DNA of 64,000 nt from Astragalus membranaceus (taxonomy: Eukaryota; Streptophyta; Magnoliopsida; Fabales; Fabaceae). This document shows, piece by piece, positions 44,075 through 57,500 of this stretch. The position numbers were made by a program, and so were the translations under genes. The notes under the pieces are model-generated. The model was not told where the DNA came from, did no database searches, and saw only the letters and a list, made by a program, of their open reading frames with translations. The stretch's first letter is position 1, and each line of letters opens with the position of its first letter. The stretch lies in contig CM076847.1 of NCBI GenBank assembly GCA_039519185.1, positions 71,459,864-71,523,863 of the forward strand. Direction: 5' to 3'.

Positions 44075-44094
44075 TAATAATAATAATAATAATA
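44022..44094. repeat. (AAT)n microsatellite
   Basis: About 24 AAT units with one AAC interruption at 44071-44073. Confidence 0.95.
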
Positions 44095-44242
44095 GAATAT
44101 TTTAGTAAATATACACATTGTCATTAAATTCATATGCAACTTGGATTTTATTAACTTTTGAAACTAGGTTCTTATGATGGTTTAATAATTGAAAATATTA
44201 TTTTTCAATTAATAATTTTTTACGTAATATCATTCACTACAT

Positions 44243-44992
44243 GTAACACCCCGGTATTTCTAACTAGTAGGAATACCTAAGTCCACCATCCGCATTTACA
44301 TCAGAGATATTATTTCCTGTTTAGATACTGAACACCACTATAAATTTTTGCTGAATAAATAACAACACGGTCTTAATCATAAATAAGACCATAACGGTTC
44401 CCTGACCATCAACCATCAACAAACTTTAGTGTTCAATATCACACAAGAAAGTGCAGAAATAAATACATAACCTTTACAACAGTTAAAGTTATAATGTCGT
44501 AGTACATAGCCAACGGGGAAAACATAAACTTAAGCATAAAAGCTAAGTCTTCAGCAACCATCCGAGTACAACCTACTCGTGCCTCTTGGATCTCCACTTT
44601 TCCTGTTTCTCTGTAAACAATGAGATACAATCTCAGTGAGTTCTACCGAGACCCCTATCTACACTATCAGTTCAATTATGAATCCTATTTAACTTAACAC
44701 GACACCGACTGCGCGAACGCTAAACCCCGGTGAACCGTATTATAGGACTTTCTTTCATTCGTGGTTTAATTCATAACCACGTGCATTATCAATCAACACG
44801 ACACCGACTGCATTACTGCTAACCCCGGTTAACGTGTTATAACTCAGTACGACACCGACATTACTGCTAAACCCCTGTGAATCGCACAACAACTTTTTAA
44901 CATAACACCGACTGCATTACTGCTAACCCTAGTTAACGTGTTATAATTTAGAACGACACCGACTGCATTCCTGCTAAATCCCGGTGAATCGC
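44243..44992 (-). repeat. Tekay-like LTR, 3' part, split by Ogre-like insertion
   Basis: The reverse complement of LTR sequence of the 26064-27576 type: terminal GGGGTGTTACA ending at 44243, then the CTCACTGAGATTGTATCTCA block and several hairpin-ended units. It stops at 44992, where the Ogre-like element begins, and resumes at 58120, sharing the ATCGC duplication. Joined, the LTR is ~2.5 kb. Confidence 0.85.
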
Positions 44993-47669
44993 TGTTGCTC
45001 CCGAAAAAGTCCCCGAGGGAGAACATTCCTCGTTCACAACTTTTCCTAAGACAATGAAGCCGCCACCAATATTTATTAAGGAAAATATTAGGAAAACCTT
45101 TTTTGGAAGGCGATTGGTCTTGCGAAACCAGAGAATGGGATTCGGGGGTCGGTTACGCGCGGGGAAGGTGTTAGCACCCCACACGTCCTCTCTACTGAGA
45201 GGGAACCTTTAATTAAATGTGTGGTTTTAGTGTGTTCACTTGAAAATACTTAATTTTGCCTCTCTACTTCTTTTTGAAAAATTCTTAATGAAAATCTTTA
45301 CTTATTATGAAAAAAGGGGAAAAATGGGTTTTTAGAAAAAAAAACGCTTGACGGGACATGGCCCGCTCCTACGTATCTCCCGGTGCGATGGAGAACTCAA
45401 AGCTACGTAGTTCTTCTTTGTCCTGAAAAAGGTTTTTGTCTTTTATCTTTTTTAGTGAGTTTTTGAAATAGGACGAGCATTAGCGAATGATTAAACTAGC
45501 AGAGGCTATGATGAATCACCACTAAAAAGGAGGGGTAGTAGTAAAATAAGGGTGTAAATAAAAGGAGGGGTGTATTGTTAAAATGGGGGGTGTGATCAGT
45601 GAGCCCAACTTATTTTTGTAAGCTGGGGCTGCGCTTCAAAAGAAAAGAAATCGTGGGCTTAAAAAAAAAGGGGGGGGGCGAACTGAGTAAAATAAGGGGT
45701 GTTAATAGGAATCTGAAAAAAAAATAAAAAAAATGTGAAATGACGAAAGCACCCCTGCAGTTTATACTATAAATACCTAAACATAAAAGGAAACCCTAAT
45801 TTTTCACTTCCCTCTTCTCCACGGCGCCCCACCCTAAAAGGTCAAGACCTAACTTTCTTTCCCTCTCTCCCCTTCCACGGCCGCATCCCTCTCCCCACTT
45901 CCCCTCCACCATTTCTCACTTCTCTTTCCTTACGCCACTTGATCCCTCTTCCCCCTAGCTTCGATTTCGCCCTCATCTCCCTTGCGCCGTCATGACCTCG
46001 ACTCCCCTCTCTTGCTCGCCGTCCCTGCCTCCCTCTCTCATCCTACCCTTCGCCCTGATACCCTCCGTCTCTTCAATGCCGCCGATGACAAAAATGGTGA
46101 GAAAAGAGTGGATTTGATGAGGCCACCGCGAAGAGGGAGAAGGTGTATGGTGGTGGAGATGGCCGTTCGGTGGTTCACGGTGGAGTTGGAGTAGTTTTGC
46201 GAAAAAGGGGGGTGGCTGTTCGTGGATGGTGGTCGTTCGTGGATAGTGGTTACGGCACTGTGGGCAATGACTGTTCACGGTGGTCAGCGCGAGAGAGGGG
46301 CGTGAGGGTGGCTGTTGGCGGTGGCTCGGTGGTGTGCGATGCTGGCTAAAGGTGGCGACCACCACGGACGACGGCCGGCGGTACGGTCCCTCTCCCTACT
46401 CTCTCTTTTCCTCTCTGATTTTTTATCTCTGTTTACATTGTTAAACCTTCCCTTTTTTAAGTACCTGAACATTACTTGGTTCCTAATTTTTCCAGTAAAA
46501 GGACTCTCATTTTTTGTATCCGAAAGAAGAAAGAAAAAAGAAAAAAAAAACTGATTCAGTCAAAATAAATTTTTTTACCTCTTGATTACTCTTTATTTTC
46601 TGTTACTAGTTTTATTCGACACTGTTCTTGGTCATCCTAGTTAAACATGTTATCATGGTTATTATATTTGGCAAAACATATGATGTATAAAAACAACTTA
46701 ATCATTAAACAAAACAAAAAAATAAAAACAACTTATTCAATAAACATAAAAGCAGATCACTTAAACATGCATTTCTGTATCATAGGCGCTCATAATAAAT
46801 ATAGAAAACACACCTTTTTACCCATTTTTAGTGGTGAATAACTTCTCCTTACAAGTGTTTATGCTCCAATGATCTTGAACTCTGGTATTGAATTCAGATT
46901 CTTTTTTTTGATGAATGGCTCTGTTGCTGTTTTTTTGTATCGGTGTCTGTGTTACTGTTTTTTCTCTCCTCAGTATCTCTCTGTATTTTTTCTGAATCCC
47001 CCCCCCCCCCCTTAGACCTAGGATTGACTGTTTATTTATACTGAAAAACTAGGGTTGGCATTTAATTGGTTTTTGACTGGTTTGACTGGGCTTTTGCAGG
47101 TCTGATAATGTGGGCTTGCTGAGCAGTCTTGGAGAGCAAGAACAGCCCCAGAGATTTGCTGATGCTTCTCCCTTTTTATTTTCGTTTTTTTGTATTTTTT
47201 TGTATTTTTGACTATTGTTTTTTTGCATTTTTGGGACAGTTTGGACTCTAAACACTCTTAAATTGTAAATGAAATAAAATTTGATTTTTTGACATTTTTG
47301 GACTCAAAACAAATTAAATAGACAAAATAAAAATAATAAAAGAAGTTGAGCCAAATACAAAAGCGAAATCGGGCCCAACTAGACAAATGCGCTAGAACGA
47401 GGCTCAAATAGAACAAATAGGCCCGCTAACTGATAAACACTAAAAATTAACTAGGAACCACGTTCGTGGGCCCAACTCAAAATGATAAGCCCAATTTGTA
47501 TATGTGTAGGCCCAATAATCCAACTGTTGGCCCAATTACACAAATGGCATCTTAACGACACTCGCATGACACCGACACGCGTTAACAGGACTCGAGACTT
47601 GCAAAAAAAATGCGACCTAGTAAATTAAAACGCTATTAACAGGAGCTCGGACAAAATTGGGGTATAACA
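44993..47669 (-). repeat. 3' LTR of Ogre-like element (2677 bp)
   Basis: Homologous to 54562-58119 but shorter: it lacks the ~820 bp at 55097-55919 and ~68 bp near 56735-56805. A minus-strand TATA box TATAAATAAA lies near 47030-47040. A plus-strand TATA box CTATAAATAC lies at 45768-45777, followed by a CT-rich leader. Confidence 0.85.
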
Positions 47670-47867
47670 GCTGCCCCTCTTTATTTGGATTTTACCAAGA
47701 AATATGAATTGCGCGAGACATATTTCGAAGGTAAAATAGAAATAAAGAATTCAGAAATTATACCAATTTTGTCGATTTGGAGAAACCTGAATTTCCCTTT
47801 TTTTTTGGGAAGATAGACACTTTCGTGTTGACGCGAAAACAGTAAATGAACACTGACGTGCAGACAG

Positions 47868-47995
47868 AAAAGATAAAATGGGCACTTACGTGCAGGCAGA
47901 AAAGTAAAATGGGCACTTGGCGTGCAGACAGAAAAGTAAAATGGGCACTTGGCGTGCAGACAGAAAAGTAAAATGGGCACTTGGCGTGAAAAAAG
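47868..47995. repeat. Four ~32-bp tandem repeats
   Basis: Units containing GTGCAGACAGAAAAGTAAAA and TGGGCACTTGGC. Confidence 0.85.
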
Positions 47996-48246
47996 GGGTA
48001 AATTGCCCAGGCTGCCTAAAACCTGTAATCCTTAAACGAACTCTTGACGAATCCGAGTCTGCACGTGGCTTTGAGGAGCACGCTCTTCCTGTCGGTCTTT
48101 CGAGCGACCGGGGGGATCGTTATCAGTTCCGGAACTGATATACAGATCAATGCACGGCGTCCACTGTATCTTAGGCTCGATACAACTATTCCGTTGCGCC
48201 TCGCATGGGGCTGCGGTCCATCGCGTTGCTCGTACACGATGTGAGA

Positions 48247-48330
48247 CCTCTCTTTTGCGCGCTTGGGCGCTCACTTTTCTTTCGCGCGCTTGGGCGCTCT
48301 CTTTTTGCGCGCTTGGGCGCTCTCTTTTCT
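48247..48330. repeat. Three GCGCGCTTGGGCGCTC repeats
   Basis: Three GC-rich units of ~28 bp separated by CTTTTT runs. GAGCGCCCAAGCGCGC is almost self-complementary, so each unit can fold. Confidence 0.8.
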
Positions 48331-51300
48331 TTTTCTTCTCTCTTTTTTTTTACTGGACTCCCAACTAGGGGAGCGCTTTATAGAATCTGAAGGCGAGCAT
48401 TAACACCGAAGTGTTTATCCTCTCTCACTTGTCTGCAGCTGAAAAATGAAGCAATGCATGCAATGCAAATGCCATGATTGCTTTTTGATGGGATGAATGT
48501 GATGTGATGCAGGAGTTTCTTTTTGCTTGCACGAATTTTTTCTATGTTTGATGAATGCAATGTATGAATTTTATTTGTTGTGCTGTTCTTTTGTTCTTTT
48601 TTCTAATCCCCTTTTTTGTTTTCTAATTTCTTTTCTTTTGCTCTTTTTATGCAATGCTGGTATGCAAATGCAAAATTTTGGTATGTAATGCTCTTGCGTT
48701 TTGATGAAATGGCAGATGACATGCAATGGAAAACTTTTTCTTCTTTGCCTTTTTTCCTATGAAATGTGAATATTGCTATTACGCGAAATAAAATGATGAA
48801 CAACATGGGATGTTTTAGCTTTCTTTTCTTCTATGAGATGCCAGTATTGATGTGATGCAACTGTATTGCTTTGATGTTTGAATGCAAATGTATCGTGGTG
48901 ATTGATGCTTTGATGAATGAAATGCTCCTGTTCTAACTTCTGTTTGTTTCTTTTTGCTTCTTCTATGAAATGCAAACATTAATATGATGCAATGCTCTGA
49001 TGTTTGATGATTGAATGACAAAGGAATGCTTGTGAAATGATGAATGATATGGAATGCTGGATGACAGGGAATGTTTTTGTGTTGCTTTTGTGGTTTCTTT
49101 TCTTTGTTTTCTTTTTGCTTTCTTTGCTTTTTCTATGAAATATCTGATGCAAAATGTAATGCTCTAATGATGAATGACATGCAATGATTTTGTTCTTTTC
49201 CTTTTTTATGAAGTGCGAACATTAATATGATGCCAATGCAATGAAAAGATTTCTGCTTTTTCTTCTTTACTATTTTCTTCTATGAAATACAAGTATTAAT
49301 ATGGTGCAACTGATGTGGAACGTTTTTTTTCTTTTTACTATGTGATGAATGCACAAAATGTGAAGATGCAAATGTAATGCTTTGATGCATATGCTATAAT
49401 GCCTAGATGCATGAGGTAAACATTTTTGTGATGATGAGATGCGAGACTTTGAATGCAAGGGCTTGAGATGATTATTGACCATTCTGTTGAAAAATTGAAT
49501 TTGATTCAAACTCTGGTGTCCTCAAGGTTTTTATTTACAAACAACCTCGCTTGTTTTCTCTTTCTTTCCATGATGACTGAATTTTAGATATCACGTAAAC
49601 AACTTGTGTTCTCTCCTTTGAAGCATTATCTAGTAAGCATGCATAGGAGTGCAAATGTGAATGAATGAGTCAGTTAACTTGGAATTGGTTTAGGGCATGG
49701 ACATTTATGGCAAGTGAAGGAATGGCAGACATGGTTATTGCCGAAGCTTATGAGGGACCAAGAGATACAAGATTGCCCCAATTCAGGTCTTTGACGAGTG
49801 AATAACTTGCCCCTGTCTAGTGGTGACAACAACTAGGGGTGTAGAAGATGATGAATTGGGAACGCTTCGGCTCTTGGGATGAAAGCTGGAATGAAAGGGG
49901 TTTTGCTTCAACCCACAGAATTTGATGTTGCCCCAGTCATAAGAAGGACAAAGCTGCCCCAATCAGAATGACAAGGTCTTGTTTAGGATAGTGAGTTGAG
50001 AGATTGCCCCGGTGAGGTTTTTATGGGAATGAATGAGGTGAAGGAATGGGAATGCACTTGCCCCACTTTGGAATGACATTGACAACTGGAGTGACATGGG
50101 ATGGGCATTGAACAGACTTTCCCAAGATTAGGGTGTGTGGGTGGTGAAGAGAATGCCCCAACTTTTGGGTCTGAGTGGTATTCTCAGCGCAAATCTTTGG
50201 TTCTCTACTGATGTCTTGACTTTTGGTGCGAAAGAATCCTTACCTGGTGATCACTAAACCTTGTTTTAATGCATCTTGAATGTGTTTTGGAGTACAAGTC
50301 CCTTTTTTTTTTATTTTGTCAGCTTTCTTTTTTCTAACTGTTCGTTTTTGTTTCCTCAGTTCTCTTTTTTCTCAGGGTTTATTCTTTCTTGATCAGCTTT
50401 CTTTTTTCTGATCATTTGTTTTTCTTTTGAGCAAACACATTGTACATAAGTTTGTTCGTCCTAAGATTAGAATTTGAGAGAACAAAAGCAACCGGTCATT
50501 GATCGGAATGGACTTTTCGGGATTGTGGTGTTTTGTGGAGGAAGGAGGGTTAGGCTTAATGAAGTGTTTGAGGCTAATGGGAGGATGAGTTTTGTTCGGC
50601 GTTGATTGACGGTTAATGGTCTATGAGGAAGATGGTTATTGGGCTTGTTTGGGCTCTGTAAAAGCAAATTCGTGTCTCATGGTAGATTGACTAAGGGGTT
50701 TGATGTTGAGGTCAAAGGAAGTGTTCGAAGGTTTATGGAACCAGGTGTTGGAATGATGAAGTGTTTGAAGGTTTATTTAGACAAGGATCTCATGTATTTT
50801 GTGGTAACATGTACCAGCTCACCACTTACATTTCTTTTGTATTTTCTTTTGTTTTGGGATTTTCATTTTTGAATCCCCTTTTTTTTTATTTTCTCTTTTT
50901 CCCCTTTTTTTTTCTTCTTCTTTTTTTGTTTTATGATTCTTTTCCTTCTTTGACTCGGGTGAGCTGATAAAAAGTGATGCACTGTTTTTTTTTTATTTGG
51001 GGTGATCCTTGTCTAGGGTGATTTTTGGATTTTGGTTTTTCTTGGCTCGAGGTGGGTAGGAAAGGGACTTTCTGGGATTTTGGGGTTTTTGAGAAGATGG
51101 CCAAACTTCATTTCAAATCCCGATTGCTTATTTCTATAAGACTTAACTTTAGAACAATAATTTATCTATCTTCATGTGTTTGCTCTTTTTCCCCTTTTTG
51201 TGCCCTAATTTTTGCCTGGACCGCTCTTTGCGAGTTTTCAGTCCACCGGGCGCTCCTTTTTGCCTAGGCCGCCATTTGCGGGTTTTCAACCTAGCGAGCT

Positions 51301-54300
51301 TGTTTTCTTGTTTATTATATTATTATTATTATTATTATTTTTGAGAGACTTGCACTGAAGGAATATGATATTAATCAAGGGGAATTAACGATCACCGACT
51401 TGCCCCAGCATGGAGGACTTAAAGCATTAGGATGAACCAAAAGTCAAATACGCACTGATGGGGAGAATATGCACTTTATGGGTGGACGGGGCGGGACTAG
51501 ACTTGGACGGGAAACTGTGGTAAGGGAGGAAAACCAACGGACTCGAACAAGAGAATGTACTCATAGCATGCACGCTCATTAGAAGAATGCTTCACAGAGA
51601 GTTAACATCAGTTAAAAATTTGTTTTTTCTTTGATACACTATTTCAGTCTTTTGTCATAGAATGGATGGGATACAGTGCTTTTGAAAGAAATGCAAATGA
51701 GCTATTGATTTGAAAAACTGAGTGCCTTGGAACACCTTGAGTTTGCAACCAAGTAAGGATAAACTTTTTCAGAAAGGATGATTGTTTCGCAAGAACGTCT
51801 CGCTTCTCATCACAACTCTTATTTTATGCAATGAATGAACAAATTATGATATGCAAGTATGATGCAAATGCGTGGAGAATGACCACTCGAAGAGTGTGGC
51901 TTATTCTAAATAATTTTGTTATTTTTAATGCAAGACAAAATATGGAATGCCAATGCGAATGATGCAAGAATGATGCTTCTTCTCAAAATGATTTTTATAG
52001 AGGCAAGATAAGATATGAAATGTCGATGCCCCCTTTTTCTTTTGAATGATGAAAGATGCAGGAATGATGCTTTTTTCTAAATGATGATTTTTTTTAGAGG
52101 CAAGGCAAAGTATGAAATGCCAATGCCCATTCCTTTTTGAAAGATGCATGTATGGAGGAATGATGTATTTGAACTAAAGTGATGAGGTTAACGAAATGAT
52201 GCGTGAATGCTACATTTTGAATAAATTTGATGATGATTTTTGTTCATGATTATGAATGAGATGCTTTCTTGTGTTTCATTTTTTGTGTAATGCAATGCAT
52301 GATACTCACAATGATTTTATTTTATTTTTTTTAAAATGCGTGGAAAGACATGATCTTTATTGAATGGAAATGCATGCAAAATGAGAGGTTAATGTATTAT
52401 TTTTCATGATGTGTGAAAAGGAACACAATGATGCATGAGACGCGCTCCTAATAAGACACGATTTTTTGGATCTTTCGAGAAAAATAGGGGAAAAAGCCTT
52501 AGTGAATGGAAACGCACACGTGCGGAGAATGCACTCCTGACAAACCTAAATGAGATGCATGTATGAATTCTATCAAGTTTTGTTTTATGCAATGCAAATG
52601 ATGTCTTCATATGAAAATGACGGCGATAATGCGACTTGACATGCATATGAAAAATAAGATGAAAACATTTTTTTCAAGTTTGGTGACTGAAATTTTGGGA
52701 ACATCACCTCATATAGCCCGGTAAAAGAAAAGACTGATGATTTTTTGAAAGTTTTGTTTTTTACCCTTTTTTTTTGAAAATTTTGTTTTATGTATGATGA
52801 TGATGCTCTACGTGTATGCAGGATAAATGAAAGGGTTTTTATTGGCAATAATTCAAGCTCTTTTTTATTTTATTTTATTTTTATTTTTTACTTTTTTATT
52901 TTTTTTTTGGAAAATGCGGACCGTACGTTATTTCGTATGAACCGGTAAGAGAAAGGCTACAACGGTAACCCTTTCTTCTTTTCTTCTTTCAAAATCTTCT
53001 TTTTTTTTGTAAAAATAATGGCGCGAGGCAACCAATTGTCGTTACTCTGCGTAACTTGCATGAAACATTGAGTGGATCCTGACTCAATACTTCACGCAAT
53101 ATACTGAAATGCTTCGACATTTGGTTAACTCAAACTTATTCTCTTATTTGAAAACAAAACCTCACTTGATAGGGTCAAAGTGCCCCGATATCGTAGCTTA
53201 ACATCTCAAATTTGTAGTGCACAAACAAATTTGAGATATTACCCTTCGTCATCCGATGGCGCACTTTTACTCATTGAGCTTTTACATGAAGAGCTTTTCT
53301 ATTTTTTCTTTGTTTAGAGAAGATGCATGCATTGGAAACTTTTCATTTTTTTTTATTTCTAGTTTTGAAACATGATTTTGAAAATTTTGCATGATTATAA
53401 ATGAAATGCTTATGCTATGCAGATGATAATTGTTTTTTGTTTTATCTTTATGTAATGAAAGGGAATGCAAGATGAATGGTTTTTTTTTCAAAATTGGAAT
53501 TTTATGCAATGCAAATGATGCGATAATGCAGTGATGCAATGATGCAATGATGCTTTTTTTTGTGTTTTTGCAGAAAGAGGATATTTACAGGTGGTGATTT
53601 GAAAATTTTCACACTATATGCCACCTCATATAGGCGAAAAGGAAAAGCATATCTTTTTTGATTTTCGAAAATTCTGAAGGAAAAATTGATTGAACTGAAT
53701 GCAACAATGCAGCACACAATTTGGAAAGCCCTTGTGACCTAAAAAAGGGGGTAGAACCTGTGATCTAAGGCACTTTAGGGATAATCTTCTCATGTAGCTC
53801 TATTCACACCCTCACAAAGGTCATCAGAGCCACAGTCCCTCTCATGAAAATCCCCATAAATGCAGCAAACTGCTAGATACGAAGCATCATGAAAGAGCAC
53901 AACTCTGATTGAAACTTTCGCGAATAGCCAAACGGACAAAGGTCCTGATGGGCTCCCACTACTCGAATCCACTCATCCTAAGGTATCCTAACAGACCTGG
54001 GTTATGGTCTCTTCTATCAACACATATCATCTCAAGGTATAAGTGTGTGTGTGTGTGTGCGAATGGCATTTCCTCAAAAAACTACCCCACCTGCAAATGA
54101 AAATCCAGAACAGTCCAGACAATAGAAAGCAATAACACGTCGTCTACCCTAGGGTTCAATATCATTCAAATACAAACAAGCTTAGGGTGCCAACAACAAT
54201 GCACTACTTGCTTAAGAAAGGGAGCTGAGAAGAGGGGAACATGATAAGAGAGGGGAAAATGCATGAATTTACCTTAAGAAGGGGAGCAAAGAAAAAGGGA

Positions 54301-54540
54301 ACATGATATGATTGGGGAAAGGCATGAGGGAACTAAGCATATAAGCAAAGAAGCAACCATCTATTACTTTAAACAAAAGCAAACATAGAAGGAGAAGAAG
54401 AAGAATGCACAGGAATGCAACATGAAAGTATGAAAAAGAAGAAAGCATAGAGGCAAAACAAGATATTTAAATCAATCACACAAATCACACACTTAATTTA
54501 TTAGGCTTGACCCACTTTTAAAAAAATGTTTTTCTTTTTA

Positions 54541-54560
54541 GTCCCCAGTGGAGTCGCCAG
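54541..54560 (-). other. Primer-binding site of Ogre-like element
   Basis: Minus strand TGGCGACTCCACTGGGGAC, two bases from the LTR border; complementary to a plant tRNA-Arg 3' end according to what is known for Ogre/Tat elements. Confidence 0.7.
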
Positions 54561-54561
54561 C

Positions 54562-57500
54562 TGTTGCGCCCGAAAAAGTCCCCGAGGGAGAACATTCCTC
54601 GTTCACAACTTTTCCTAAGACAATGAAGCCGCCACCAATATTTATTAAAGAAAATATTAGGAAAACCTTTTTTGGAAGGCGATTGGTCTTGCGAAACTAG
54701 AGAATGGGATTCGGGGGTCGGTTACGCGCGGGGAAGGTGTTAGCACCCCACACGTCCTCTCTACTGAGAGGGAACCTTTAATTAAATGTGTGGTTTTAGT
54801 GTGTTGACTTGAAAATACTTAATTTTGCCTCTCTACTTCTTATTGAAAAATTCTTAATGAAAATCTTTACTTATTATGAAAAAAGGGGAAAAATGGGTTT
54901 TTAGAAAAAAAAAACGCTTGACGGGACATGGCCCGCTCCTACGTATCTCCCGGTGCGATGTAGAACTCAAAGCTACGTAGTTCTTCTTTGTCCTGAAAAA
55001 GGTTTTTGTCTTTTATCTTTTTTAGTGAGTTTTTGAAATAGGACGAGCATTAGCGAATGATTAAACTAGCAGAAGCTATGATGAATCACCACTAAATACT
55101 CAAAGAGAGAGTTGTACCGTTAGTCAAACAAACAAAGGTTCTGATGGACTATCAATAACAACCCGTTTTTATTATCTTTTTTTGAAAGGGATTTTCGAAA
55201 GAGATTGATTTGCGTGATGATCAAACTAACAAAGGTTATGATGGATCATCATTTATTATTCTTTCGGGAAAAAGACATCGCCACCAATGGCTAGACGAAC
55301 CAAGGTTCTGATTAGCCACTAGCGACGATGGGTTGAAAATGATTTTAGAAAGGAAAAGGTTTTTTGTTCTAAAAAAGATCTCTGCTTGCAAAAGTGATTC
55401 TTTTTTTGTTATGAAAATAACTCTTTTCTTTTTATTATGCAAATGCTAAACTTTTTTATGGTTGCGCTTGACGAGGATGTGACTCGCTCCTACGTATCCC
55501 AAATGGGAATCAAAGCGACGTAGTTCTAACTGCCTCGAAAGTGAAAGTCTTTTTGCTTAGGTTTTGAAAAGTGGAGGGTGCTCATGATGATCAAACTAAC
55601 AAAGGTTATGGGTGATCATTACTAACACTTGCCGTGATTTTTGATGCTTGGGAAAATATCTTTTGAAATTGAAAGCATTCACGATAATCAAACTAACAAA
55701 GGTTATGGGTGATTATCACTAGCACTCCATTGTTAATAATCATGCAAGCAGGGGCTTCGCGAGGCTACTAACAAAGTTTTTGATTTTGAAGAGATTTCGC
55801 AATTGGATTAATTTTTGTTCGGGGAAACATTTATCCATTATTGGGAAAAAAAAGGTTTGTGAAAGAAATAAGTTCGCTTAGGGAAAAGAAACGAAATTTA
55901 AAAAAAGAAACAGGGGGCATAGTAGTAAAATAAGGGTGTAAATAAAAGGAGGGGTGTATTGTTAAAATGGGGGGTGTGATCAGTGAGCCCAGCTTATTTT
56001 TGTAAGCTGGGGCTGCGCTTCAAAAGAAAAGAAATCGTGGGCTTCAAAAAAAAAAGGGGGGCGAACTGAGTAAAATGGGGGGTGTTAATAGGAATCTGAA
56101 AAAAAATAAAAAAAACGTGAAATGACGAAAGCACCCCTGCAGTTTATACTATAAATACCTAAACATAAAAGGAAACCCTAATTTTTCACTTCCCTCTTCT
56201 CCACGGCGCCCCACCCTAAAATGTCAAGACCTAACTTTATTTCCCTCTCTCCCCTTCCACGGCCGCATCCCTCTCCCCACTTCCCCTCCACCATTTCTCA
56301 CTTCTCTTTCCTTACGCCACTTGATCCCTCTTCCCCCTAGCTTCGATTTCGCCCTCATCTCCCTTGCGCCGTCGTGACCTCGACTCCCCTCTCTTGCTCG
56401 CCGTCCCCGCCTCCCTCTCTCATCCTACCCGTCGCCCTGATACCCTCCGTCTCTTCAACGCCGCCGATGACAAAAATGGTGAGAAAAGAGTGGATTTGAT
56501 GAGGCCACCGCGAAGAGGGAGAAGGTGTATGGTGGTGGAGATGGCCGTTCGGTGGTTCACGGTGGAGTTGGAGTAGTTTTGCGAAAAAGGGGGAGGTGGC
56601 TGTTCGTGGATGGTGGTCGTTCGTGGATAGTGGTTACGGCGCTGTGGGCAATGACTGTTCACGGTGGTCAGCGCGAGAGAGGGGCGTGAGGGTGGCTGTT
56701 GGCGGTGGCTCGATGGTGTGCGATGGTGGCTAAAGGTGGCTGAGAGGGCGACTGACGGTGGAGCACGGTGGTTGGGGCTCACGGTTCGTAGTAGGGTACG
56801 GTGGCGACCACCACGGGCGACGGCCGGCGGTACGGTCCCTCTCCCTACTCTCTCTTTTCCTCTCTGATTTTTTATCTCTGTTTACATTGTTAAACCTTCC
56901 CTTTTTTAAGTACCTGAACATTACTTGGTTCCTAATTTTTCGAGTAAAAGGACTCTCATTTTTTGTATCCGAAAGAAGAAAGAAAAAAGAAAAAAAAACT
57001 GATTCAGTCAAAATAAATTTTTTTACCTCTTGATTACTCTTTATTTTCTGTTACTAGTTTTATTCGACACTATTCTTGGTCATCCTAGTTAAACATGTTA
57101 TCATGGTTATTATATTTGGCAAAACATATGATGTATAAAAACAACTTAATCATTAAACAAAACAAAAAAATAAAAACAACTTATTATTCAATAAACATAA
57201 AAGCAGATCACTTAAACATGCATTTCTGTATCATAGGCGCTCATAATATATATAGAAAACACACCTTTTTACCCCTTTTTAGTGGTGAACAACTTCTCCT
57301 TACAAGTGTTTATGCTCCAATGATCTTGAACTCTGGTATTGAATTCAGATTCTTTTTTTTGATGAATGGCTCTGTTGCTGTTTTTTTGTATCGGTGTCTG
57401 TGTTACTTTTTTTTCTCTCCTCAGTATCTCTCTGTATTTTTTCTGAATTCCCCCCCCCCTTAGACCTAGGATTGACTGTTTATTTATACTGAAAAACTAG

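Larger units (their letters stand above)
47670..54561 (-). other. Interior of Ogre-like element, non-coding
   Basis: No gag, protease, RT or integrase motif on either strand. The content is simple-sequence-like: many ATGCAATG / GATGATGCAA words (48440-49450, 51830-52650, 53390-53560), poly-T tracts, and repeated TTGCCCC phrases (49770-50160). Two short tandem arrays are listed separately. The purine tract (minus strand) is at 47670-47685 and the primer-binding site at 54541-54560. Confidence 0.7.

Noticed and set aside
45973..46365. Minus-strand 130-codon frame rich in His/Pro/Arg in the Ogre-like LTR (also 56420-56782)
   Set aside because: Low-complexity GC-rich LTR sequence; the frame is not conserved in length between the two LTRs.
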